Positions 57,495 to 64,000 of a stretch of DNA of 64,000 nucleotides are shown one piece after another. The notes beneath the pieces were generated by a model. The model was not told the origin of the DNA. It made no database searches and was given only the letters and a program-made list of their open reading frames with translations. The stretch comes from Bradyrhizobium diazoefficiens (GTDB lineage: Bacteria; Pseudomonadota; Alphaproteobacteria; Rhizobiales; Xanthobacteraceae). The translations under genes and the position numbers were made by a program. Positions within the stretch are counted from its first letter, which is position 1, and the number at the start of each line of letters is the position of its first letter. Where the stretch lies: positions 372,001-436,000 of the forward strand of contig NZ_JAENXS010000002.1 in NCBI RefSeq assembly GCF_016612535.1. The letters run 5' to 3'.

Positions 57495-57779
57495 ATGCGA
57501 AGTGTGTGGTTTGTCCTTCTCGCGACACTGATTGCGGCAGGTCCGGCCCGCGCTGGCGGGCCGTACCCGGTGATCCCGCCCGAGATCGGGGTGGCGCCCT
57601 TCATCGGCCCGACCTGGGACGCCTATCGCTGCGCGGAAGGGCCAGTCTACAATTTCTACCACGGCGCTTATTACGGCGAGGAGCCGCCGGCGCTCTATCG
57701 CGGCTATGCCTACCGGCCGTACTACCGCTACAGCGCCTATCGCAGGCTGCCCCGGACCTATCTCTGCGTCACGGACTAG
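57495..57779 (+). CDS. Small secreted Tyr-rich protein
   Basis: A 94-aa protein with a signal peptide (VWFVLLATLIAAGPARA). The mature part is Tyr/Pro-rich (YNFYHGAYYGEEPPALYRGY, then RPYYRYSAYRR) with two Cys. No known domain; it resembles small envelope proteins of Bradyrhizobium. GGAG lies about 9 nt upstream of ATG 57495. Confidence 0.78.
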   Translation: MRSVWFVLLATLIAAGPARAGGPYPVIPPEIGVAPFIGPTWDAYRCAEGPVYNFYHGAYYGEEPPALYRGYAYRPYYRYSAYRRLPRTYLCVTD

Positions 57780-57931
57780 GCGTTGCCGCGCCGCCACGGT
57801 CGGCCGCAAATGATCAATGCACCGGTTCCTGTGTTTGGTTTTTAACAGAAGGAATCCGCTGTGTGCCGTTAGAACGTGCTCACCGGGGCTGGCCAAATTT
57901 CATTCCGGATCCGTTTTCGAACCCGGCTTTG

Positions 57932-57965
57932 GCCGCTGGCGTGATCGCCAGCGGCTTTTTTATTC
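57932..57965 (+). terminator. Intrinsic terminator 1
   Basis: GCCGCTGGC and GCCAGCGGC pair around GTGATC, followed by TTTTTTA. A perfect 9-bp stem with a T-run, the stronger of the two in this gap. Confidence 0.8.
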
Positions 57966-58068
57966 CTGCGATCACCAAATCATCGAACGGTAACACGTTC
58001 TCAACCAGCTTGTCGTATCGACGAATCCGTCGCGGATTTGTATTGCGTACCGCGACACCAAAAATGTC

Positions 58069-58104
58069 CCGCCGGCGCGGTCGTGTCGCGCGGGCTTTTT
58101 TGCC
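58069..58104 (+). terminator. Intrinsic terminator 2
   Basis: GCGCG and CGCGC pair around GTCGTGT, with outer CC/GG pairs after one mismatch, followed by TTTTTT. It lies just 12 nt before the ATG of the next gene, so it might instead act in that gene's leader. Confidence 0.6.
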
Positions 58105-58116
58105 GGGGCCGATATC

Positions 58117-58350
58117 ATGCCGAGCGCAATTGAGCAGATCGTGGACGCCTATGTGCGGCTGAAGAACCGCCGTGGCCTCGACGAGCTGATGATGCACAGA
58201 CAGCGGCTCGCGGTCGATCTCAAGAGCAAATCCGGCTTTGATTTTAGCCTGCCGATCGGCAAGATCGATGAGGAGATCGCGATCATCGAGGCCGGACTGA
58301 CCCGGTTGAAGACGGAGTCCCCCGAACTCGGTGCAACGCGGCTCCGCTGA
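58117..58350 (+). CDS. Hypothetical protein
   Basis: A 77-aa helical soluble protein, IEQIVDAYVRLKNRRGLDEL, then LDFSLPIG-like sequence, EEIAIIEAGLTRLK. No domain recognised; the Arg/Leu pattern suggests two helices. ATG 58117 is preceded by ATATC and a weak ribosome site. Coding use is like the neighbours. Confidence 0.65.
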   Translation: MPSAIEQIVDAYVRLKNRRGLDELMMHRQRLAVDLKSKSGFDFSLPIGKIDEEIAIIEAGLTRLKTESPELGATRLR

Positions 58351-58355
58351 GACGC

Positions 58356-58658
58356 TCAGTCGCGCCTGCCGCCATCGATGACGGTGAACAGCGGTCGCGC
58401 CGGCGTCGGCTCCACCAGCAGCTCTTCCACCAGCGCAGTTGCCGCATCGACATATTTGCGCGTCGGCTTGTCGAGCTCGCGTTTCGCCTCATCATCGAGT
58501 GCGATCTTTGCCGCCTCGACCAGCTTGCGCATGCGCGCTCCGTGGTCGTCGCCCGCCGTCAGTGTCGCGCGCGCCAGCGAGCGCAGCACGAACAGCTCGC
58601 CCTCGAGGCGGAGCAGGCGGTCGTTGAGCCTGGTGAGGACGGTGTTGAGGTCGGCCAT
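58356..58658 (-). CDS. Hypothetical helical protein
   Basis: A 100-aa protein predicted to be mostly alpha-helical: NTVLTRLNDRLLRLEGELFV, then AKIALDDEAKRELDKPTRKY. It may form a coiled coil. The gene is convergent with the preceding hypothetical (5-nt gap). No function can be assigned. ATG 58658 is selected; a Met at 58676 adds RTAA. Confidence 0.68.
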   Translation of the reverse strand: MADLNTVLTRLNDRLLRLEGELFVLRSLARATLTAGDDHGARMRKLVEAAKIALDDEAKRELDKPTRKYVDAATALVEELLVEPTPARPLFTVIDGGRRD

Positions 58659-58868
58659 GGCTGCCGTTCGTTGCAAGGGATCCTGACCCGTCTAGCGGCG
58701 ATCGGTGAACGGAGTGCAAATGCCGATGGCGCAATTGGGCCGATCTGCCGCACTGCTTAGCCTGAAATGATGCCGCCGATGTGACCGGAAGTGACGCGCT
58801 GGAAGCGTGGTCGCCGCCCGGGTTCCGCACCACATCACAGGTCGGGTGGACATTTGGAGCGTGAACCG

Positions 58869-59081
58869 ATGCGGTCTGTCCTGGTCTTGATCCTCTTGAT
58901 GTCCGCGTGCACGGCGGCTGCCGCGGCCCCGGCCCGTCACGCCCACCGGCCGCGTCCCGTTGTGGTCCGGCCGGCCGAGGACGCGCCCGTGCCGCCCGGC
59001 TGGTACAAATTTCCTGGCCGTCCGCCGATCCCGGCGTCGGAGAACCGGAATCTCGATCCCTCCAATTTCGGCGGCGGCTGA
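58869..59081 (+). CDS. Small secreted Pro-rich protein
   Basis: A 70-aa protein with a short hydrophobic signal (SVLVLILLMSACTAAAAA); the Cys within it is not in a good lipobox. The mature part is Pro/Arg-rich (PVVVRPAEDAPVPPGWYKFP). No domain recognised. It stops 2 nt before the convergent acetoacetyl-CoA synthetase gene's end. Confidence 0.62.
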   Translation: MRSVLVLILLMSACTAAAAAPARHAHRPRPVVVRPAEDAPVPPGWYKFPGRPPIPASENRNLDPSNFGGG

Positions 59082-59082
59082 T

Positions 59083-61131
59083 TTAGGCCGCGGTTCGCGC
59101 CAGATAGTCGCGCGCGAAGGCGAGATACCAGTCGAGGCAGGCCGGATTGGCCATCGCTTCCTTGTTGATGACTTTCTCAACGGGCTGGCCCAGCAGCAGC
59201 TTCTTGATCGGCAGCTCCTGCTTCTTGCCCGACAGCGTGCGCGGAATCTCGGCAACGGCGAAGATCTCGTTCGGCAGGAATCTGCGGGAGAGGCCGGCCT
59301 CGATCGCCTTGTTGATCTTGGCCTGCATCGCGCCGTCGAACGCGACGCCGTCGCGCAACACCACGAACAGCGGCATGTAGCTGTCGCGGCCGAGATATTC
59401 GAGGTCGACGACGAGGCTATCGAGCACCTCCGGCAGCGCTTCGATCGCGGAATAGAGCTCGCTCGTGCCCATGCGAAGGCCGTGGCGGTTGATGGTCGCA
59501 TCGCTGCGGCCGTAGATGATGCAGGAGCCGTCCGGATTGACCTTGAGCCAGTCGCCGTGCCGCCACACCGGCCCGCGACCGTTGCCGTCAAGATTGTCCG
59601 GATAGGTCTCGAAATAGCTGGAGCGATAGCGCGCATTGCCCTGGTCGTTCCAGAAGTAGAGCGGCATCGACGGCATCGGTTCGGTGCAGACGAGCTCGCC
59701 GACCTCGTCGATGACGGCGCGGCCCTGTTCGCTGAAGGCTTCGACTGCAGCACCGAGCAGGCGGCACTGCATCGCGCCGGGCGTCTGCGGGAGTTCTCGG
59801 TTGCCCCCGATGAAGGCGCCGGCGAAATCGGTGCCGCCGGAGATGTTCGCCCACCAGATGTCGGTCTGTGCCTTGCTGCCGTTCGTTTTCGACAGGCCTG
59901 CGAAACGGTCGCTGAACCAGGCTTGCGTGTCGGCGCTGAGCGGCGAGCCGGTCGAGCCGAGGCAGCGCAGTCGCGACAGATCGCCGGCGGCGGTGAGATC
60001 GATCTCGGCCTTGGCGCAGTTGGCGAAGAACGCCGCGCCGGCGCCGAAGAAGCTCGATTTCGATTGCGCCACGAAGCGCCACAGCGTGGTCCAGTCCGGC
60101 TTGTCCTTGGTGCCGCCGGGGCTGCCGTCGAAAATGCAGCAGGTGGTGCCGCTGAGCAGGCCGCCGACCTGGCTGTTCCACATGATCCAGCCGGTCGAAG
60201 AGTACCAGTGATAGCGCTCGCCGAACGAATTTTGGTGATAGGAGCAGCCGATGTCGTTGTGCAAGCCGAGCAGCGCCAGCACCACGATGACGATGCCGCC
60301 ATGGCCGTGCACGATCGGCTTCGGCAGGCCGGTGGTGCCGCTCGAATAGACGATCCAGAGCGGATGATCGAACGGCAGCCAGGCCGGCTCGAAGGCGTCG
60401 ATCGCGGCGCTCGTGCTGGCGACGATATCGGAGAGCCGGGCGTCCGGTGCGGCAGGCGCGGCGGCTTCGCTGTGCAGGATGACGTGCTCGACGCTCGGAA
60501 GCGACCGCCGCAGCGCGGCAACGACGTCTTTGCGGTCATGCCGGCGGCCGGCATAGGTGACGGCGTCGCAGGCGATCAGCACCTTCGGCTCGATCTGCTT
60601 GAAACGGTCGATCACGGCGGGCGCGGCCATGTCGGGCGCGCAGACACTCCACACCGCACCGATGCTGGCGCTCGCCAGAAACGCGATGATGGTCTCGGCG
60701 ATGTTGGGCAGATAGGCCGCGATGCGGTCGCCGGGTTTCACGCCCTTGTCCTTCAGATGCAGCGCGAGCGCGGCTGCCTTGCGCTTCAACTCCGGCCAGC
60801 TGGTTTCGGTGAGCTTGCCGTCCTCGCCGCCGCTGACGATCGCGGGCAGGCCGGCGGCATGCGCGGCGTCGACATGCCGGAACACTTGCCGCGCGTAGTT
60901 GACCTGCGCGCCGGGAAACCAGACCGCGCCGGGCATCTTGCGCTCGGTGATCACGGCCGCGAACGGCGTCGGCGATTGCAGATCGTAATAGTCCCAGATG
61001 CTGCGCCAGAAGCCGTCGAGATCGCGCACCGACCATTGCCGCATGTCCTCGTAATTCGAGAACGTCAGGCCGCGCTGCGCGGCGAGCCAGTTGCGGTAGA
61101 GGGCGATCTGGGGGACGAAGGGTGCGGTCAT
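59083..61131 (-). CDS. Acetoacetyl-CoA synthetase
   Basis: A 682-aa ANL ligase forming acetoacetyl-CoA from acetoacetate, ATP and CoA; in rhizobia it feeds ketone-body and polyhydroxybutyrate use. NYEDMRQWSVRDLDGFWRSI is the acetyl/acetoacetyl-CoA synthetase N-terminal cap. IVYSSGTTGLPKPIVHGHGG is the P-loop, IYGRSDATINRHGLRMG the hinge motif, and EIPRTLSGKKQELPIKKLL the A10 Lys. The length and these segments fit acetoacetate--CoA ligase better than acetyl-CoA synthetase. Confidence 0.93.
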   Translation of the reverse strand: MTAPFVPQIALYRNWLAAQRGLTFSNYEDMRQWSVRDLDGFWRSIWDYYDLQSPTPFAAVITERKMPGAVWFPGAQVNYARQVFRHVDAAHAAGLPAIVSGGEDGKLTETSWPELKRKAAALALHLKDKGVKPGDRIAAYLPNIAETIIAFLASASIGAVWSVCAPDMAAPAVIDRFKQIEPKVLIACDAVTYAGRRHDRKDVVAALRRSLPSVEHVILHSEAAAPAAPDARLSDIVASTSAAIDAFEPAWLPFDHPLWIVYSSGTTGLPKPIVHGHGGIVIVVLALLGLHNDIGCSYHQNSFGERYHWYSSTGWIMWNSQVGGLLSGTTCCIFDGSPGGTKDKPDWTTLWRFVAQSKSSFFGAGAAFFANCAKAEIDLTAAGDLSRLRCLGSTGSPLSADTQAWFSDRFAGLSKTNGSKAQTDIWWANISGGTDFAGAFIGGNRELPQTPGAMQCRLLGAAVEAFSEQGRAVIDEVGELVCTEPMPSMPLYFWNDQGNARYRSSYFETYPDNLDGNGRGPVWRHGDWLKVNPDGSCIIYGRSDATINRHGLRMGTSELYSAIEALPEVLDSLVVDLEYLGRDSYMPLFVVLRDGVAFDGAMQAKINKAIEAGLSRRFLPNEIFAVAEIPRTLSGKKQELPIKKLLLGQPVEKVINKEAMANPACLDWYLAFARDYLARTAA

Positions 61132-61230
61132 TGGGTATCGACTTCAATTGTGGGGAAGGGGACTTTATCCGGTGCCGCGATGTAACAGAAGTCGCGCGTT
61201 GATGACCGAATGGCAGACATGATATCGCAT

Positions 61231-61806
61231 TCTCGCGGCACGTTTCGCCCGAGTCTTGCGTCGTCTTTTGCCCCTGTCGAAACAAGGGCGCAGGGAAGGC
61301 CGGGCGCCGGCGGCACCCGCGATCCGTGCGCGTAAAAATGCACACGGGGTGGACCACAGGCTCAGCCGATGCTCGGCCTTCCCTGCGCGATGGTTTACGG
61401 CGTACTTCGCGCTCTCCCCGGGGAGCGATGCACTATTGCCCCCGTCGCCCTGCGGATGGCTGATGCGCGCGCCCGGTCGGGCAGTGCACATCACCACAGG
61501 ACTTGACGCACAGACTCCGGGCGTCAGGACCACACGACTTGGCCGTCCGCGTACGTCCTCGCTGGGCCTTCGAGCGCTGGCGTGTGCTCACGCCCGAAGC
61601 CATGCGAAGACGCTGTCGGCGCCGTGTCGTCCGCGCGAGAGTCCTTGCTCACGGTTTCCCGCCCTGCATGGCTCATCGCGCTCGACGCCGTCGCGTCCAT
61701 CGCTCCCAGGCCCGCGGTTCGTGACGATCGCGATCCGCCCCTTTTCTCGGGCTTGGGTGTTTCGTTTGTACGATAAATCCGAATTTCGGTAAAGAGGAAT
61801 ATTTTG
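61231..61806 (+). repeat. Long dispersed intergenic repeat, copy 2
   Basis: The partner of copy 1 (27591-28119), in the same orientation, with matching blocks in the same order and an identical run of about 37 bases (61413-61449). It carries an extra segment of about 70 nt (around 61560-61630) absent from copy 1. Both copies end with CCGAATTTCGGTAAAG.GGAA and then GGGTGTTTTGCCG about 40 nt later. Confidence 0.85.
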
Positions 61807-61893
61807 ACCGAGACCGCTTGACAACACCAGCAGGAATTTTGGACGGGTGTTTTGCCGGGCGGGCAGTTCCCTTGTTGTGGCGATGCGAGCGAC

Positions 61894-61918
61894 GTCTGCT
61901 TTTGGACCCAAAGCGGAC
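61894..61918. repeat. Palindromic mini-repeat (TCTGCTTTTGG...CCAAAGCGGAC)
   Basis: GTCTGCTTTTGGACCCAAAG with a CGGAC end forms a short palindrome (GTCTGCTTT/AAAGCGGAC). Related forms lie at 63042-63060 (TTGGCCCCAAAGCAGACA) and 63648-63677 (TCTGCTTTTGGCCAAAGCGG). Confidence 0.6.
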
Positions 61919-61979
61919 CTTGCGCGATCCACCCTGCCGTCAATATGCTGGGCAATTCAGTCAGTGGGAGTGTTCAGCT

Positions 61980-62951
61980 TTGGCGGATATCTCGCGTCGC
62001 GACCTTACACTTGGCGCAGTTGGCGCTTACGCTGCATTAGGACACGAGAATTCGATCACATTTGTTGATGCGGCTCACGCCCAACAGTTAGCCTCTCCGC
62101 CTTTCCGCAATTACAAGGTCGGCGATATCGAAATTTTTTCGTTAATTGATGGCATGCGTGACGTTCCCCTACGGGACGGTATGGTCAAGAATGTCGGCGT
62201 CGACAGAGTTCAAACCGTGTTGCGAAGTGCCGGCTTCCCCGACGGTCAAGCGCCCCTGCGGTTTATTGTCATGGCGCTCAAGCTGCGTGACCAAATCGTT
62301 CTGATCGACGCGGGTACGGGTGGCCATCCGATTTATGGTGAGGGAAACGGCAGGCTATTCGAGAGCATGGCGGCGGCCGGCCTTGATCCAAAGGCCGTCA
62401 AAACAATTCTCGTTTCCCATCTCCACGGCGATCACATCTATGGTCTCATGAATAATGAGACCAATGCGCAGGTATTCCCTGATGCCGAAATCGTAGTGCC
62501 CGCCGCGGAACTGAAATGGTGGACACGCCCGGGAGTCGAGACGCTCGACTTGGGACCTTCACGTAAAGGTCTCGCGTTGCGCATTCAGGCGACGGTGGCG
62601 ACCTGGAAAAACGTCAGGACCTTTGAGGGCGAGCCAGAACTTCTGCCGGGAGTGCACGCGGTTCAGGTGCCCGGCCACAGCCCCGGAATGGTGGCGCATC
62701 TGGTCACTTCAGGAAGCAAACAATTCTTGATCAGCGCCGATGTAGTCAATTTTTCACCCCACATTTCGGCAAACCCTGAGTGGCAGCTGGCTATCGACCA
62801 AGACCCGCAAATGGCCGCCGATACTCGGAAGAAAATCTTCGACCGTGCGGTCGCTGACAGGCTCACGATTTCAGGTACGCACTGGCTGATGCCGAACGTC
62901 GGTACGCTGTCACGGGATGGCAACGGCTACGTGTTTGCAATCGAGAGCTAG
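61980..62951 (+). CDS. Tat-exported MBL-fold metallo-hydrolase
   Basis: A 323-aa exported metallo-beta-lactamase-fold enzyme. The Tat signal ISRRDLTLGAVGAYAALGHE precedes the mature part. The zinc motif is VSHLHGDHIYGL (HxHxDH), with VPGHSPGMVAHLV as the third His and DVVNFSPH as a later ligand. It resembles lactonase/sulfatase-like MBL proteins of Bradyrhizobium. The start is uncertain: TTG 61980 has GGGAG 9 nt upstream and opens the Tat signal, while the open frame continues to 61818. Lower GC than the rest of the window. Confidence 0.82.
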   Translation: MADISRRDLTLGAVGAYAALGHENSITFVDAAHAQQLASPPFRNYKVGDIEIFSLIDGMRDVPLRDGMVKNVGVDRVQTVLRSAGFPDGQAPLRFIVMALKLRDQIVLIDAGTGGHPIYGEGNGRLFESMAAAGLDPKAVKTILVSHLHGDHIYGLMNNETNAQVFPDAEIVVPAAELKWWTRPGVETLDLGPSRKGLALRIQATVATWKNVRTFEGEPELLPGVHAVQVPGHSPGMVAHLVTSGSKQFLISADVVNFSPHISANPEWQLAIDQDPQMAADTRKKIFDRAVADRLTISGTHWLMPNVGTLSRDGNGYVFAIES

Positions 62952-63125
62952 TACCCTTGCCAAGCACGACCAAAGCCGTTGGCGACCATGATCTGTCCAG
63001 CATGATAGTGGAGCTGGTGAATAGGTCCGGCGACACTCGTTATTGGCCCCAAAGCAGACATTTCCCGCAAAACGTAGTACCATCCTCGACTGCGACCGCT
63101 GCCAGTCTTCGTTACGGGGGCTCCG

Positions 63126-63635
63126 ATGAAGTTTCGCACAATTTTTGCCGCATGTGCCATTGCGATAGTTGGATTGCCCATGATCACATTTAGCGTACTT
63201 GGCCAGCAACAGTCGATGAAGGATCAACTCCTCGGTACTTGGACGCTGCTCTCGTGGGAACAGAAAAAGACTGATGGCAGCAGAATCGAGCGCTATGGGA
63301 TGAACCCAAAGGGCATCGCGTTCTTCGACACGGGCGGGCGATATATCATCACTGTGATGCGATCAGATCGCGCCAAATATGCCAGCAATGCCTTGTGGCA
63401 AGGTACCCCAGAGGAAAACAAGGAAACTGCCGACGGCACCATCACCTACTTCGGTCCATATTCGATAAGCGAGGCTGATAACAGCATCACAATTCACGTC
63501 GAAGGTAGTTCTTTTCCGAACTGGAACGGCACGGATCAGAAGCGCTTTGTGTCGATTGCGGGAGATCGATTGACGCTGACCGTTCGTCCTCCCGGCGGAG
63601 ACGTCGTCGATGTGACGTGGAAGCGAGCGAAGTGA
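63126..63635 (+). CDS. Secreted lipocalin-like domain protein
   Basis: A 169-aa protein with a signal peptide (FAACAIAIVGLPMITFSVLG). The lipocalin-like pattern is LLGTWTLLSWEQKKTDGSRI, then NPKGIAFFDTGGRYIITVMR and SFPNWNGTDQKRFVSIAGDR, ending VDVTWKRAK. Proteins of this type bind small hydrophobic ligands; the function is unknown. The region has lower GC than the rest. ATG 63126 follows GGGGGCTCCG. Confidence 0.82.
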   Translation: MKFRTIFAACAIAIVGLPMITFSVLGQQQSMKDQLLGTWTLLSWEQKKTDGSRIERYGMNPKGIAFFDTGGRYIITVMRSDRAKYASNALWQGTPEENKETADGTITYFGPYSISEADNSITIHVEGSSFPNWNGTDQKRFVSIAGDRLTLTVRPPGGDVVDVTWKRAK

Positions 63636-63647
63636 TCAAAGGCGTCA

Positions 63648-63677
63648 GGTCTGCTTTTGGCCAAAGCGGACATGATG
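63648..63677. repeat. Palindromic mini-repeat copy
   Basis: GGTCTGCTTTTGGCCAAAGC and GGACATGATG, matching the family at 61894-61918. It directly follows the lipocalin-like gene. Confidence 0.6.
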
Positions 63678-63756
63678 CCAAATCGACCCGGCAGTTTTAC
63701 AGCGGTGTCCGTCAGGCCGATTGGCGAAATAGCTCAATTTGCTCCCGGAGTAAGTC

Positions 63757-63984
63757 TTACCACCCAACCGCCGCCCAGCGCCGGCCGAACACCTGCGGCT
63801 TGGTCTTCACGGCCGCCCAGCCGAAGAAGTGATGCTTGCCGGACCAGCTGTGCACCACGCCGCTGCAGATGCTGCATTTGAAATGGCCTGAATGCGGCTC
63901 GGCGTGCTCCTCCCTTGTCGCGGTGTAGTTCATGCTGCAACCGGGGCAGGTGAATTCTTCGATCGTCCAGATGCTGTTGGCCAT
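63757..63984 (-). CDS. Small zinc-ribbon-like protein
   Basis: A 75-aa protein with two CxxC pairs, CPGC (residues 13-16) and CSIC (37-40), a typical zinc-ribbon spacing. WTIEEFTCPGCSMNYTATRE opens it and GVVHSWSGKHHFFGWAAVKT follows. No function known; the sequence resembles small DNA- or RNA-binding ribbons of Bradyrhizobium. Start 63984, close to the window edge. Confidence 0.75.
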   Translation of the reverse strand: MANSIWTIEEFTCPGCSMNYTATREEHAEPHSGHFKCSICSGVVHSWSGKHHFFGWAAVKTKPQVFGRRWAAVGW

Positions 63985-64000
63985 TGCACCGCAAGTGTTT

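Larger units (their letters stand above)
57780..58116. other. Intergenic region with two + strand terminators
   Basis: Two intrinsic-terminator-like hairpins lie in this gap, at 57932-57965 and 58069-58104, although only one gene ends before it. An unannotated short RNA between them (about 57966-58104) or a long 3' UTR would explain the second. No ORF over 40 codons looks real here. Confidence 0.45.
61132..61979. other. Gene-free gap holding the long repeat
   Basis: An 848-nt stretch without a convincing gene between the acetoacetyl-CoA synthetase start and the MBL hydrolase. Most of it is repeat copy 2 (61231-61806). The rest includes TCTGCTTTTGGACCCAAAGC (61894 on), a small palindromic repeat found again further right. 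Confidence 0.6.

Noticed and set aside
58960..61185. A 741-codon + strand open frame
   Set aside because: Antisense shadow of acetoacetyl-CoA synthetase, which has complete ANL motifs on the minus strand.

Overview
The window is high-GC chromosomal DNA from an alphaproteobacterium, most likely Bradyrhizobium or a close relative (Nitrobacteraceae, Hyphomicrobiales). This is inferred from three things: the tatABC-serS-surE-pcm and yajC-secDF gene order, many short palindromic intergenic repeats of types I know from that group, and protein sequences that read as bradyrhizobial. It is mostly core housekeeping DNA. I saw no rRNA, tRNA, CRISPR array, prophage, integrase or complete insertion sequence.

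Layout, left part (1-27 kb): the Tat secretion operon tatABC, then serS, surE, an orphan response regulator on the other strand, pcm and a LysM/M23 cell-wall lipoprotein. Next come a DUF815 ATPase, the Sec accessory operon yajC-secD-secF, and directly behind it two genes resembling the mitochondrial complex I assembly factors NDUFAF3 and NDUFAF6. These are followed by ilvA, a class V aminotransferase, a CAP-domain protein, a kinase-like protein fused to an ANL-type C-terminal lid, trmFO, a DUF1127 protein, a lytic transglycosylase, a DUF2189 membrane protein, two tiny GNATs, an acyl-CoA ligase, a PPC/DUF296 protein and a COG3910-type ATPase.

Middle (27-46 kb): a dispersed repeat of about 0.53 kb, a frameshifted small membrane gene, a HAD phosphatase and a lower-GC helical-repeat gene. 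Then come uvrA and ssb, each with a LexA-type SOS box, with two outer-membrane beta-barrel genes between them. After these are a DUF2306 membrane protein behind a large palindrome, gyrA, kup, coaD, two cyclophilins and queA.

Right part (45-64 kb): asd is preceded by a threonine-codon-rich leader ORF and an intrinsic terminator. This looks like a classical transcription attenuator and is the most interesting signal here. A TetR regulator lies between a PepSY-like gene and a patatin-like lipoprotein gene whose upstream regions share an operator-like sequence. Then come a tgt lacking its zinc cysteines, cysK with a BrnA-like gene, a caspase-like protease, an EamA transporter, RidA, several small secreted proteins, a formyltransferase, acetoacetyl-CoA synthetase, a second copy of the dispersed repeat, and a lower-GC end carrying an MBL hydrolase and a lipocalin-like protein.

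Co-operating groups: protein export (tatABC; yajC-secDF), queuosine tRNA modification (queA and tgt, here about 4.5 kb apart), DNA damage response and topology (uvrA, ssb, gyrA), aspartate-family amino acids (asd, ilvA) and cell-wall remodelling (M23 lipoprotein, lytic transglycosylase).
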